From Amaurobius ferox (taxonomy: Eukaryota; Arthropoda; Arachnida; Araneae; Amaurobiidae): a DNA stretch of 64,000 nucleotides. The translations under genes were made by a program, and so were the position numbers. Location: contig OX578140.1 of the NCBI GenBank assembly GCA_951213105.1, forward strand, positions 119,209,653 through 119,273,652, given 5' to 3'. Shown one piece after another: positions 41,855 through 55,228 of the stretch. How positions within the stretch are numbered: the stretch's first letter is position 1; each line of letters starts with the position of its first letter. The notes beneath the pieces were generated by a model, which ran no database searches, had not been told where the DNA came from, and saw only the letters and a program-made list of their open reading frames with translations.

Positions 41855-43339
41855 ATACATACAAATTCAGTAAACACTATTACATTATTCTTGACTTCAC
41901 CTGATGCTAGTCATATTGATCAAATGGCAATGATTGTACATTTTGTTTGTGTAATCAAGTCTTCAAATAATGGCATGTCTGAGGCTGATGTTGAAATCAA
42001 TTAAAGATATACTTAAAGGCTGCTAAAATGCTGAAAAATCTTGACTGCATAATGGAAACACATATATTGATGTCGAAGATCAATGTTGCGAGCTTACAGC
42101 AATAGCTCGTAGATTTCCAAAGTTTACGCCGCCAAAAGAAGTATTTCTTTTCATACTACAACAAAAATCCTGGATAATGTGCCTAATGTTTTCGTTGTTC
42201 TAAGTATTTTCTCACACTTCCAGTTTCGATGATAAGTGGTGGCATATGGTTCCCAAAGCTCAAACTTATAAAAACTTGCATAAGCTCTGCAATGCTGGGA
42301 AATTAGATTAGTTGGCTTGGTAACTGTATCAATTAAACATGCGTGAGAAACAGCGCTTGGTCTGGTTGAATTGATGACAAAATTTGTGAAGGAATTGGCA
42401 TGAAAGGAGAGATTTTGATGTGCCTGAAATTGAAACTTTTATGAAACATTTTTAACTGTGCAGGATGATTATGCCAAGTAACCTTCCCGCCATAGTAATT
42501 ATATTAAAGGTGCACGAAATGAAAGGTTTTACTTTGTGTTACAGGTGGAAAGATATGCATTATACCTAGTGCCCTACTTTGAAATGTTTGGTGTGCCAAA
42601 ATATTTTCTTTTGTATGTGCAAATAATAGTCAAAGATTGTTTATTACTTCTTGCAATATAAAATAAATTTAGCAGCTTTAAGTTTTATGCTTTTTATTTG
42701 TTCCATGACTACCAGACAACTGTTCTTAAAAATCAAAGTTAGCATTTTTTTTTTGCATGTGTGCATGGGGGGGGGGGGGGGGGGGGAGAATAGCTAACTT
42801 TGCCTAAGACGCAAAATAGTCTAGGGCCAACCCTGGTTATATATTCACATATTGTTGCCCTGTTTAAATGCTCGGTTGTTGCTTCCCGATGTTTGATTTT
42901 CTGGGGGAGGTCGCCTGGTCCTTTTTCATCTTTTGTTAAGGAACTAAGATATTTTTGTACTAAATTTGACTCGCTCTGCAATTGCATAATTGACATTTTT
43001 TCCCCCTTCTATAAAAGGAGCTGAGATGAGCCCCCTACTCCATCCCAAAAATGGGAGCCAAATGGACCCCTTCTTTCATTGTGTGTGCTATAGGGGTTCC
43101 TATACTATGGCACAGGAAGATTACAGAAGATTAAGAAGTACATAGCTAGATGTCATAGTTTGGCAGATATCGGCCTGAGAAAGGACTTTTCTTGTCACAC
43201 TGTATAATGTTTGTAATAAAGAACAAAGCATGCATTCATATCTATTCCCAAAATTTTGGAATAAATGTAACTCCATTATAATCTTATATTTATATTTATA
43301 AATTATCTGTAATTAGTTTTAAAACAAATTACAAATCAA
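41855..43339. other. Non-genic stretch with a possible decayed transposase trace
   Basis: Near 41900-42130 a broken + frame reads SPDASHIDQMAMIVHFVC and then KAAKMLKNLDCIM, faintly like hAT-type/DUF4371 proteins. Stops and shifts interrupt it and the assignment is weak. A run of about 20 G lies at 42767-42786. Nothing else is recognisable. Confidence 0.3.
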
Positions 43340-44622
43340 CAAGAAAGATCAATCATGCATAAAGCATTGATTATGAATCACTTTCCAACATCAATACAAT
43401 TTTATTTAAACATCTCTAAAATGCGATACATTCCTCAGTAATATTTTTAAAATTATCACAATACTACATTGATTTATTACATTTGAAAACTTAAAACGTC
43501 ATCGGAAAAAAATGAACTTCATTCAAATGACGGCACTGAAATTTAAATTGCCTGGTTTAAACATCTCTAAAATGCAATACATTCCTCGGTAATATATTTT
43601 TAAATTATCATAATACTACAATAATTTATTATATTTGAAAAAATCATCGGAAACAAATGAAATTTATTCAAATGACGTCATCGAAATATAACACGCCTGG
43701 CTCTATCTATGAAAACAGCATTTCATTCATACACTTTTTTCCATTCATTTCATTCATCCCAATACTATAACAATTTATTTTATTTGAAAACTTAAGACCA
43801 TGGAGGTACAAGTAATTAAAATCTATGCTTAAAACTTCATCAAGAAAATCGTCTGCTTCTCTGCAAAATCAATTAATATTTCATTCATATCAGTTATATT
43901 GCAGACTCCATGAGCTAAATACTTTGCGTTAAAGAAATGCAGCAATTCTTATACAACTCATTCTACATCTTTTGGTATTTACATTCTCCATAAGTGAAAA
44001 TTAGGCTTCGTTGTAGAAATATTCAAAGTTGGATGATCATTTAAACTCAAATATATTGTAATTGCGTTGTTTCAGTATGTAGATGCACAGAATTTAAGCA
44101 AAACTAAAGCGGTTTTAGGACAGATACAACACTAAATATGAATTAATTAAAGAACCTTAAAAATCACGATTTTGACACAAGATGGATGCCATATTTTATT
44201 TTGAAGTGGATCACGTGATCTCTTAATGTAAAAGGTGTAATTATTATTTTAATTTTTATTTTAAAAACTACTGAACATATTTTGCTGAAATTTTTTTTAT
44301 ATATTTTATGGAATAATTTGAATATTTCCTAAAACTTTCGAAGCAATTTGTGAATTTTAAATCCTCTTAAAAAAAGGTTTGAAAAATTAGGTCTCATAGG
44401 ACTCAATGTATTTCATTTTTTCAACCCGGATTCAATCCAAAATTAATTGGTTGATATTATTCATTTATATTATTCCCATAGGTTCCACAGACCGTCTGAA
44501 CAACATACTGAAATTTCAGTTTTGATAAAGTCATTTTTACAGCGGTTATCGTGCTAACAGACAGACAGAGAGAATAAACAGAATCATGAACACTTTTCAA
44601 CTATATTGTAAAGTGTTAAAAA
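43340..44622 (+). repeat. Unclassified dispersed repeat, copy 1
   Basis: It starts CAAGAAAGATCAATCATGC and ends near AAAGTGTTAAAA after a GACAGACAGA stretch. Inside, the block ACATCTCTAAAATGC occurs twice (from ~43410 and ~43560), so this copy has a partial internal duplication. TATCTATGAAAACAGC near 43700-43730 is a decayed form of a TATAAAAGCAGC box kept in the other copies. No coding frame. Confidence 0.7.
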
Positions 44623-44742
44623 TATCAGCATTTTATAAAGAAAAAAAATACATATAGCAAAAATTATAAAAATAAAATCTGTGATTACAAATTTCAAAAA
44701 GTGGCTATTAAATCAAGTAACTAATTTATAGCTAAAGAAAAA

Positions 44743-45885
44743 CAAGAAAGATCAAACATGCATAAAGCATTGATTATGAAACACTTTCCAACTTCAATGC
44801 AACTTTATTTAAACATCTCTAAAATGCAATACATTCTTCGGTAATGTTTTTAAAATTATCATAATACTACAATAATTTATTATATTTAAAAACTTCATCA
44901 AAAACAAATGAACTTCATTCAAATGATGTCATCGAAATATAAATCGGATGGCTCTCTCTATAAAAGCAGCATTTCATTCGTAAACTTTTTTCAATTCCTT
45001 TCATTCATCACAATACTATAATAATTTATTTTATTTAAAAACTTAAAACCGTGGAGGTACAAGTAATTTAACTCTTTGCTTAAAACTTCATAAAAAAAAA
45101 TCGTCTTTGTGTAAAATCAATGAATGTTTCATTCATATCAGCTATATTGACTCCATGAACTAAATAATTTCACATTAAAGAAATGCAGCAATTCTTATAC
45201 AACTCATTCTATATATTTTGATGTTTACATTTTCCATAAGTGAAAATTAGGCTTTGTAGAAATAATCAAAGTTTGATGATCATTTAAACTCAAATATATT
45301 GTAATTGCATTGTTTCAGTATGTAGATGCACAGAATTTAAGCAAAAATAAAGAGGTTTTAGGAAGGATACAACACTAAATATGAATTAAAAAGAACGTTA
45401 AAAATTACGATTTTGACACAAGATGGATGCCATATTTTATTTTGAAGTGGGTCACATGATCTCTTCATATAATGGTCACGTGATCGCTTCATATAAAGGA
45501 TGTAATTATTATTTTAATTTTTATTTAAAACTACTGAATATATTTTGCTGAAATTTTTTTTATATATTTTATGGGATAATTTGAATATTTCCTAGAACTT
45601 TCGAAGCAATTTATGAATTTTAAATTCGCTTAAAAAATGTTTGAAAAATTAGGTCCCATAGTGTTCAATGTATTTGATTTTTTCAACCCGGGTCCAATCC
45701 AAAGCTAATTGGGTGATATTATTAATTTATATTCCCATAGGTCCCACAGACCGTCTGAACAATATACTAAAATTTCGTTTTGATAAAGTCATTTTTACAG
45801 CAGTTATCGTGCTAACGGACAGACAGACAGACAGAATGAACAAAGTCATAAAAACTTTTCAACTATGTTGTAAAGTGTTAAAAAG
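44743..45885 (+). repeat. Unclassified dispersed repeat, copy 2
   Basis: This direct repeat of the preceding one begins 1403 bp later. It contains CTATAAAAGCAGCATTTCATTC (core box near 44959), the shared ATTCCCATAGGTCCCACAGACC-like segment and a (GACA)n run near 45825. A duplicated GGTCACRTGATC block occurs near 45450-45490. No coding frame. Confidence 0.7.
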
Positions 45886-46663
45886 GCCTGTATTTGGTTA
45901 CTTCATTTTAAGTACAATACTGTATTTCACAAACTATTTTCTGGCGGTATGGATAGTTTAAGATTCTGCTACTGGGTTTAAAAAGTAAATAAGATATTTA
46001 AAATACAGTATGCGACCTCGTATCTGGCGTCCCAATATCCGGACGCTCACAAAACTGGAATGTGGCAAAATAATAACAAATTGTATGCCAACAAGCGATT
46101 ATTTGCCAAATATTGCACCAAATAGCGATTTTTTGTTTAAAATCCCGACAAATGCTTTTTTGCCTTAATTAGCAATATTAATTTTAAAAAACGAGGCGTT
46201 GAAACCTACATTTTTCCAGGAATAGAACCCTCGAACCGTGCACGAAATTGAAAAATGCCGTGCGGGAATTCGCACATACTCGCCGCCGCTCATCCTTCTT
46301 AAATTTGCGAATGAAAAGCAGGAATGAAAATATTCTGTGGATCGTGTTTTTTCCGGAAAGTTCCGCAACTTCTCGTTTCCGGAAAACATACGAAGTAGCA
46401 TCATTTTTCCCGAACATTTTCTAAGCAGCTGCATCCAGAAAGCACTTTTTTAATGGCATTTCATTTCTTTCTGGGTGTATAGGGCAAAGCACTAGGCACA
46501 AAGGTGTTTTCCGAATTTGTTACATTTTCTTTCTGCGCTTTGTTCCAGGACTTTGATTTTCGGTAAAAGTATTTTAACTTTTTCGCTAGAAATATTCCGA
46601 TATCGCTAAAGAAATCCTATTTGCTTTGTCTACGCCCTTTAAACGCGATGTGCCACACAAAAT
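45886..46663. other. Non-genic stretch, possible Tigger-like fragment
   Basis: ACAGTATGCGACCTCGTATC and CCAATATCCGGACGC near 46008-46045 recall the terminal repeats of pogo/Tigger transposons, but no second end or transposase was found. Two overlapping minus-strand frames at 46165-46434 give no recognisable protein. The last six bases (CAAAAT, 46658-46663) are the probable left target duplication of the next element. Confidence 0.35.
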
Positions 46664-47162
46664 CAGGGATCATAGCAGATTTTCTAAAAATTTTAGGTAG
46701 GAATTTAAGGAATTTTTTTCAAAATTTTAGAAGCTAATTTTTATTATTTCTATTATTAGTACTATTTAATTACCGTGCTTTTCATTAATTAAAGGAGAAT
46801 TGATACAAAAAACAAACATCATTGAAAGAAAAAGGTAATCTTTTGAATATTTTTCCAATTTCATTTTTCATTTTAATGCTCTGTAGACTTGAAAATTCAA
46901 ATTATCACTCAGTATCCAGTGGCCACTTTATCACAGTTATTTTTTGTGTAAATATATATATACATACACATTATAAATATGTATGTTAGAAAAATGTTAG
47001 TTTAGTTTTCAAACAACTTTATATAAACAGAAAAAGAAAATCTTAATATAATTAACAAAAAAAGAATCCAAAAAGCTCAAAATCACATTTGAAATTTTTA
47101 AAGAATTGTAAAATAAAATACGGCCATAAGAGCAAAAATCTAGCTGGTAAGTTAGCAGTTAT

Positions 47163-47789
47163 TGTTAGAAAAACTTCGGTTGTAAACAAGCACGTACGTG
47201 GATAAGTCGATGTATGGTCTACAATCCAAAAGATACTTCGCTCTAATTGGCTAATCGCTTTCGGATCGCTTGTTAAGAAGTTTTACCCCCATGGTCTGTG
47301 GTCCTGCAAATTGAGACGTCGGCTTCCGGTTTATGTTAATTTCTACTTCAACCGATTAGAGATTAGCATACTCCGGAAAGAAAATATTAACTACAACTTT
47401 AATGGTACTGGGCTATTTAATCTAGTGCTTGGATCAGTTGATTATCTCTCTTCGTCTTCGTGATATAACATCATGATTACGTTTGATCGGAATCTTCTGT
47501 ACGCCGGTTATGGCAATATTAATGGCCGATGTTTGTTAGGCCTAAACTGCTGTTAAGTCTACTGAAATTTTTCAAGACTTGGGTTTAAACTATTCAACGA
47601 TTTGCAAATATCTTTTCCAAGTTATGGAAAGTGATATGGTCTTATGTTATTTTATTGTTTTGAGTTCGTGAAAAATAAATATCGTTTTTTTTCACATTGA
47701 CTATTTCCTGCTTACATCCGCTACGACACTCTGATAACATCTGGTTTTTTTAGAATGGATAAATTCCAACAAATTTCAAGTAACCAGCC
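47163..47789 (+). mobile_element. Solo LTR, Copia family 2
   Basis: It begins TGTTAGAAAAACTTCGG and ends AAGTAACCAGCC, flanked by GTTAT (47158-47162, 47790-47794). The empty paralogous site is in copy 1 near 19830 (TAGTAGTTATTGCATG). It lies just left of the satellite array and keeps the uninterrupted TTAA (47519-47522) that carries a piggyBac MITE in the related LTR at 28 kb. Confidence 0.88.
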
Positions 47790-48145
47790 GTTATTGCATG
47801 TAACGTACAAGGATTGCATGCACCCGTGCAGTTGGCGGGCTTAAAGCAAATAATGCTAATAAAAGCCAATTTATTTTGGGAAAAGTGTTTATCTGTTAGC
47901 TTTGAACCCTTGTAGTGGGCTGGAACGCAATTGAAGGCTATTTCAAATCTATGCAGATTGCATGTGCCCGGGCAGCATGTATATCGTTATTACATGCAGT
48001 AGAATTGTCATTATTGCATATATCGTACGTGGATTGCATGCACCCGCTAATAAAAGTCGATTCATTTTATACGCAGCAGCTGTATTATTACCCGTGTACC
48101 CGCATTGCGGTTGGAAACGCGATTGACAGCTACTTAATGAGTTAG

Positions 48146-48488
48146 CCATAAATTCCGCGCATTGCTGAGGTGTGTGATCGACAGTAATTTCATAAACTGC
48201 ATCATTAGCTGTGAATTGCGCATGTTGCGATATCGTTAGCCATAACTTGCGTGCGTAGCTGAGGTGTGCGATTGACAGCTACTTCATGAACTGCACCGTT
48301 AGTTATAACTTGCGTGCGTAACGGAAACGTGCAATCAACAGCCACTTGATGAACTATATCGTTAGCTGTAACTTGCGCATGTAGCTGAGGTAAATAGCTA
48401 CTTCATCAACTGTACCGTTAGCCGTGACTTGGCCGCGTATCTGAGGTGTGCAATTTACAACTGCTATATCAACTGCACCATTAGCCAT
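48146..48488 (+). repeat. 63-bp satellite array, copy 2, segment 1
   Basis: Leading monomers are followed by A and B of the five-monomer order. It is uninterrupted at the place where copy 1 carries the 20399-29763 LTR. It ends at GCCAT (48484-48488), the target of Copia-1 copy 2. Confidence 0.83.
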
Positions 48489-49426
48489 TGATGGCAAATT
48501 TATAACATAACCTTGTTGGTATATATTGTATTATATAAGTTAAATCAAATGTTCGTTGAAAATTTAAGTAGTGTTGCAGCTATAACAACGTCAAAGGGTA
48601 GTTGTAGAAATACAAGTAGCTGTAGAGGTGTTAAAGGAGAACAGTTCCAGTTTAGTTCAAAATCACTTTTATTGAAGAGTGAATCCGTTGCATTTGCTTA
48701 CAAAATATTTCATGAAAAACAGTAAAGCAAAACAAAGCATGCTATGTACAAAAACATGAGCTCTACAGCTCATTTGAAGGCTTTCAGTAATAGTTCCACG
48801 CTTAGACACGTTTCTGGTTTAAGCAGTATTTACACAAGTAAGTAGAATAAAACATTTCAACTTACGTAACCACGTGCAATTTCCGACGCCACCACTAGCT
48901 AGGCACACGTTATGGCAAAAACTTTAAACTTCCCGGATCAGCACTAGATAAAGTCCACAACACGGAAAACATGGTCTCCATAACTGAGAACCACAAAAAC
49001 CAATTAGTTTAATTTAAACATCCGCGTCAACCGATAAACATTTATCGTAACCTTCGACTACGTCGAACATGACTTTATGTAGATCCGTCTGCCCGATCTA
49101 GATCTTTCTAGATCCTTCCGTCGATCAGTATATCGATCTATCAAGCGAGCTACCGTGATCTAGAGATCTAGCGATCTACCTTAAACCAGAAAAGTGTCTA
49201 GCCTTTATATCCGACGATGGGTGCGTTCCGGAACATAACCGTTGCCGGCAACGCCCTCTGGATATGCAAAACAGGATGCGTGAGCGGCGAGAAACGTGAT
49301 TTGCATGATAAGCCAAGTTTTGTCCACATCGCGATTCGTTCACGAGAACGGAAAAATCATTTTAATAATGACGTCACGCTCCCGCGAAACGAGAATCGCG
49401 ACGTAAACAAAACCAAGTTTCCAACA
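48489..49426 (-). repeat. Copia-1 copy 2, 3' LTR
   Basis: The 938-bp LTR is complete, including the palindromic block around CTCCCGCGAAACGAG. It contains the unoccupied TTAA (49362-49365) that is the piggyBac target in copy 1. Confidence 0.9.
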
Positions 49427-50529
49427 ATCGGCCCCCTCATGCAAAAACACCAACTCTCGGCGCCCATGCTTTCATCCAACAAAAGGTTACTCTAAGAATC
49501 AAGGTCAAAAATGTCAAGGTTCTTAGTATCCTAAAAACATAATGTATGCATACACAAAATTTTATACATTAAAGAAATTTATAATACTTATAACATTCTA
49601 GAAAGTGAACAGCCTTTTCTATATCTCAAAATGGCAACAATCAAATAAGTACACTTCTCTATAATGCAGATCATAAGCATTCTTTAAATTACATGTTTAA
49701 GGATAACATAGTAAAAGAAACTGAGTATAACCATACTATTGCCCTTTCTAAAGTACTAGCTCATACTAAAGAAAGCTATTTCTTTACTATTTTGAAAATT
49801 TATAGAAACATTAAGTTTAAAATTTAAAAATCTAAGATATCAAAAATTTAAGCTCTAGAAAATTTAGGTATAGTTATTAAATTTAATATTAAAGATTAAA
49901 AAATTTATTATACATATCAGATTCAAGTTGTAGAAAATTTAGTGTATAACTATGAAATTTAACATTTAAGATTAAAAATTTGAAGTCCAAACATCAAATT
50001 CAAGTTGTAGAAAATGTAATGTATAACTATTAAATTTAACATTTAAGATTAAAAATTTAAGTCCAAACATTAAATTCAAGTTGTAGAAAATTTAGTGTAT
50101 AACTATGAAATTTAACATTTAAGATTAAAAAATTTTAAGTCTTATTATCTTAGCCTATGACTAGTATACACAATAAATACCCAATACAATGGCAATGATA
50201 ATAAAAGATACAGAAGGTAAACATACATATGAGATAAGCACAGATTAAAAATTTTATGATTCATGTGAATTATATCAATAATGTACATTCAGACACATAT
50301 TTTATTCACATAAGCAAAAATGCATTATGCGTGTAGTAAAAATGGATATATATTTTTCAAGTGTAATGTGAGAAAAGTAACAGTTCATTGTCACATAACA
50401 ATATATACTCAAGATACATTTCATTTGTATCAATGAGAGAGGAATAAAATATAAGATACCCTAACCATTTATACTTTGAAAATGTGAAAAAAAAATTTAA
50501 AGTAAAATTTCTATTTGAACAGTTAAATT

Positions 50530-53500
50530 TTACATTTTAAAGATATCATTACTAAATTTAAAAACTCTATCTTTAAATTCCACACCCAAAAGTCTTTTGA
50601 CTTTTCCTAATTCTTTGATATCAAACTCTTTACTCAAAAGTGAAACAGTATGGTCTATATCATTTTGTTGTTTAGCAAACATAATTATGTCGTCTACGTA
50701 AACCAGCATTAATACTTTATTCTGATATATATAAGCACAGTTGCACCATTTAAATTTTAAAAAGTTCAATTTTTTCAAGGTGGTGTCAAGCTCTGTATAC
50801 CATTCCCTTCCGCTTTGGTGAAGGCCATATATTGCTTTCTTAAGTAAACAAACATATGGAGGCTGGTTTGGATCGACATATCCATGTGGTTGTTTCAAAA
50901 AAATTTTATCATTCAACTTTGCATAAAGATATGCGGACTTAATGTCCAGTTGAAAATGTTTCCATTTAAGCATGCAAACGAATATGGAGAAGAAGGCTCT
51001 GATTAAACTAAAATTAATCACAGGGCTAAACACTTCATCATATGAGTCCCCCTTTATCTGGGTATATCCTTGAGCTACTAGGCGAGCTTTGAATCTTTTG
51101 ACATTTCCCCTTTCATCCTTCTTAATGGTGTAAACCCATCTACTTCCGATAATTTTTTGTTGTGAGATGGGTGCAGGCACTAAGTCCCAGACACCCCTCT
51201 CCTGCATTGTAGCTATTTCATCATCCATGGCTTCTTGCCATTTATCGGACTGGGGAGATTCTATTGCCGATCTATAGCTCTTGGGTATCAAGATCTCAAC
51301 ATTGCTTGCTTCCGGTTTTCTTTTGATATCACTTACCCCCTTTTTCTCTCTAAAATTAAACATTTGCTGATCATAATGAATGTTAGCTTTTCCACAAAAC
51401 TTTCTGACATCATTATGAGACCTCAGCCTTTTATTGTCACCTTTTACTGAGTAGTAAATATCCGTCCTACTCCCATCAGGCCTAGGTACTGCTTTCCGTA
51501 TCCAGTTAATATCTGAGCAGGGTGTCAGACCAGAATCAGCAGGAGAGTCCTCATCCCCACTAGATTCACTAGTGTCACGGCTCTCACCTGCTTCTTCCTC
51601 TGACACTCCTCCCAAGCATTCTGATTCAGAGTCAATCGACTGAGTAATGTTCGATTTCCTCAAGGTGATTCCTTTAGGGTAATTAGGGCCCAGGACGCCT
51701 TCCGCTGCCTCTCCTTCCTCAAATCTTACATTACAAGTTTCCTCAACTTTCTTTTTACTTGCTATATAAATCCTATAGCCTTTGGTGCTTTCGGCATAAC
51801 CGACCATAATTCCTACTTGGGCTCTCATATCCAACTTATTCCTGATTTGTTTGGCTGTGCCCACATAGGCTTTGCACCCAAAAACTTTGAGGTGAGCAAC
51901 GGCTGGCTTCCTTCCATAATATAACTCGTGTGGAGTTTTGGTTTTGAACTTATGACATATCCTGTTCTTGGTGTGTGTAAACCACAAAATCGCTTCTGCC
52001 CACATCCTGTTATCAACCTGACTTTGATCAAGCATAGCTTTTACACAATCTAGTGCAGTTAGATTAAATCTCTCAGAAACCCCGTTCTGTTCGGGCGTAT
52101 ATACATTTGACCTTTCTGATTTAATCCCCAATTTATTTAAGTATGCCTTGAACTGGTTATGACAGAACTCCATACCATTGTCCGTACGGATACACAAAAT
52201 CTTTATGCCTAGCTGCCTCTCTTCCTTAGCTTGGAATTCCTTAAATATTCTAAACACCTCTGATTTTTATTTCATTATATACACAAACACTTTCCGGCTG
52301 AAGTCGTCAGTTATTGTCAAAATGTATCTGTTTCCGCCCATTGAAGCTGTAGGTAAGGGACCACACACATCCATATGGAGTAATTGTAAAGGTTTAGTGG
52401 ACCTTATCCTACCAATTGGCTTAAAAGAAATTATCTTAGACTTTGCTAACTTACAATGTGTACAGTTAATTTTTGCATATTTTAGTCTAGGGAGTCCATT
52501 AGCCGCGGAAACTTTACTTGTCTGATATAAATAATCAGTGTTAATGTGGCAATATCTCCTATGCCAGAGTTCCGTTTTATTTAAAACCTCAGAAACCGAA
52601 CAACTTGGTTTATCATTAACTTTTCCTTTTGACCTCGACTTCACCTCAGAGTTATGTTTACTTTTATTTACACTAGGCAAATTTTTCATTTTGTTAATAC
52701 TGTTTTTCTTATTTAGGGGTTTTCTATCTTTCTTAGAATCTTTATCCCTATCCTGATCCTTTCCTTTAGTTTTACGGTCTTCAATATTGTTATTTACAGT
52801 CTGAACTTCGTATTGAGGTTTTAAAAAATATAAGCCTTCTTTTCGTTTAGCATAGAAGAATTTTTCTCCCTTTGGAGTGTAAAACCACAATACCCCATTA
52901 GCCCCTTTAAATGTATACCCCTGTTCCTCAAGAACAGATGCGGCTAATAAGTTTCGTCTTAACTTAGGCGAAAACATTACATCAGACAAAACAATATCAC
53001 TTCTTATGTTCTTAAACTGAACAAACATTTTGACCGTACCGATAGCCTCAACTGGGCTCTCAATATCACCCATTGCTAGCGACATAGATGCACCTTTGCT
53101 TTCCTTAAATTTTGAGAATAGATTAATATCATTGCAAAAGTGCCGCATAGCAGCGGTGTCAATTACCCAGCTGAGTCTATCGCTAGGATCCTGCACAGTA
53201 TTTGCTTCAATTCTAGCAGAAGAATATAATTCAATTATATTTGAGCTAGACTTAAGAGTAGGGCAATTTCTCTTTAAATGACCAGCCTTTTTACAAAAAT
53301 AACACGGTCCTATGACCTTTTTAACTGGTTTAACATTTTTAAACACTTTGTTATTTTTACATTTTACATTTACATTACTTGGAGACAAGAATACAGATGA
53401 ATTCTGACTTACGTTGTTTCTGTCACTACGGAGTTGCCGGATACGTCCTTCCTCCTCTGACAATTCATGTTGGATTTTCTCCAAAGTGAAATCCTTGTCC

Positions 53501-54066
53501 TCCCATCTGTAGATTTGTTGGACCATTCCTTGAAAGTCGTCCGAGAGGTATCTAATGGCCTGGAATGCCACATAGACGCTTTCCACCGGGTGCTTAACGT
53601 CCTTCAGTTTGGCGACCGCTTTCTTTAGACGTGTGCAGAAGATATCCACAGGTTCATCTGGCTCCGGACGCAGGCTGAAGAAGTCATCCAGTAAGCGCAC
53701 TAGGTTGGCGCGAGTCGGCTCTTCGAAGTGCGTTTTTAACTTATCCCACGCATCTGCCGGATCGTCGTTAATGTCAATTAACTCTTGGTAGTCAGATGAA
53801 ACGTTCTGGAACAGGATCGCTAACGTGCGGTCCTTTCTGCGCATGTGTTCTTCATAATCACGCCGTGACGTCTTATCATCCACAGGTAATGCTGTTCGGT
53901 CTACAAATCCGAAACAGCCCTCTCCTTTCAGAGCGAATGAAACTTCATTCCTCCACGTGACGTAATTGTCTCTTGTTAATGCACTAATTTTATTTGCCTC
54001 CATGGCAAGGTGGCCTTTTGGAACTGAACTGAACAGTTTTCTGTTTATGCTTTCGTCGACATGCAA
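50530..54066 (-). CDS. Copia-1 gag-pol polyprotein, copy 2, one nonsense codon
   Basis: Same 1178-codon frame and domain order as copy 1: Gag, CCHC knuckle, DTAA protease, integrase and reverse transcriptase with YVDD, ending at FKFSNDIFKM. One CAA codon in the integrase, shortly after TITDDFSRK, is TAA here (52267-52269), which splits the frame into 54066-52267 and a downstream part to 50530. No frameshift was seen. Without the stop it would be as complete as copy 1; with it only Gag, protease and the start of the integrase can be made. Confidence 0.92.
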
Positions 54067-54164
54067 ATGGCGCCGTCCGCGGCCCCCGTCGACAGGATTC
54101 TTTGCTGGAACACTAACACTTCTGAATTTTTAACGTTGTTATGGGGAGCACTGGGCCCATAACC

Positions 54165-55055
54165 TGATGGCAAATTTATAAAATAACCTTGTTGGTATAT
54201 ATTATATTATATAAGTTAAATCAAATGTTCGTTGAAAATTTAAGTAGTGTTGCAGCTATAACAAAGTCAAAGGGTAGTTGTAGAAATACAAGTAGCTGTA
54301 GAGGTGTTAAAGGAGAACAGTTCCAGTTTAGTTCAAAATCACTTTTATTGAAGAGTGAATCCGTTGCATTTGCTTACAAAATATTTCATGAAAAACAGTA
54401 AAGCAAAACAAAGCATGCTATGTACAAAAACATGAGCTCTACAGCTCATTTCAAGGCTTTCAGTAATAGTTCCACGCTTAGACACGTTTCTGGTTCAAGC
54501 AGTATTTACACAAGTAAGTAGAATAAAACATTTCAACTTACGTAACCATGTGCAATTTCCGACGCCACCACTAGCTGGGCACACGTTATGGCAAAAACTT
54601 TAAACTTCCCGGATCAGCACTAGATAAAGTTCACAACACGGAAAAAATGGTCTCCATAACTGAGAACCACAAAAACTACTTAGTTTAATTTAAACATCCG
54701 CGTCAACCGATAAACATTTATAGTAACCTTCGACTACGTCGAACATGACTTTATGTAGATCCGTCTGCCCGATCTAGATCCTTCTAGATCCTTCCGTCGA
54801 TCAGTATATCGATCCGTCTGGCTGATCTATCAAGCAAGCTATCAAGCGAGCTACCGTGATCTAGCGATCTAGCGATATACCTGAAACCAGAAAAGTGTCT
54901 AGCCTTTATATCCGACGATGGGTGCGTTCTGGAACATAACCGTTGCCGGCAACACCCTCTGGATATGCAAAACAGGATGCGTGAGCGTCGAGAAAGGTGA
55001 TTTGCATGATAAGCCAAGTTTTGTCCACATCGCCAACAAAACCAAGTTTCCAACA
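54165..55055 (-). repeat. Copia-1 copy 2, 5' LTR (shortened)
   Basis: The 891-bp LTR has TATA and octamer motifs in place. The block between GTCCACATCGC and CAACAAAACCAAG is deleted by about 74 bp, which removes the palindromic CTCGTTTCGCGGGAG region and the piggyBac target. Confidence 0.88.
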
Positions 55056-55060
55056 GCCAT

Positions 55061-55228
55061 GACTTGCACGCGTAACGAAGGCGTGCGATCGACATCTACT
55101 CCATGAAATGCACTGGTAACCACGATTTATGCGTGTAGCTGAGGTATGCGATAGACAGCTACTTAATGAACTGAACCATTAGTTATGACTTGAGTGCATA
55201 ATGGAGACGTGCGATCAGCAGCTACTTC
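55061..55228 (+). repeat. 63-bp satellite array, copy 2, segment 2
   Basis: It holds C, D and E of the five-monomer order, continuing exactly where Copia-1 interrupted B/C. It ends at ACTTC (55224-55228), the target of the next solo LTR. Confidence 0.83.

Larger units (their letters stand above)
48489..55055 (-). mobile_element. Copia-1 LTR retrotransposon, copy 2
   Basis: Minus-strand element: 5' LTR 54165-55055, primer site 54150-54164, gag-pol 54066-50530, AT-rich segment 50529-49427, 3' LTR 48489-49426. GCCAT flanks it (48484-48488, 55056-55060). It differs from copy 1 at few positions and also lacks RNase H. The 5' LTR has lost about 74 bp near its start compared with the 3' LTR. Confidence 0.93.

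Noticed and set aside
42739..43024. Overlapping frames near the poly-G tract as an exon
   Set aside because: Frames are open on both strands, end in low-complexity Pro/Gly caused by the G run, and have no splice sites or domain that I could support.
46165..46434. Two overlapping minus-strand frames as a gene
   Set aside because: They are alternate frames of the same DNA with arginine- and serine-rich translations and no known motif.
48513..48725. 70-codon frame in the Copia-1 LTRs (also seen in the other LTRs)
   Set aside because: It lies in the LTR 3' region opposite to the direction of transcription and recurs only because the LTR recurs.
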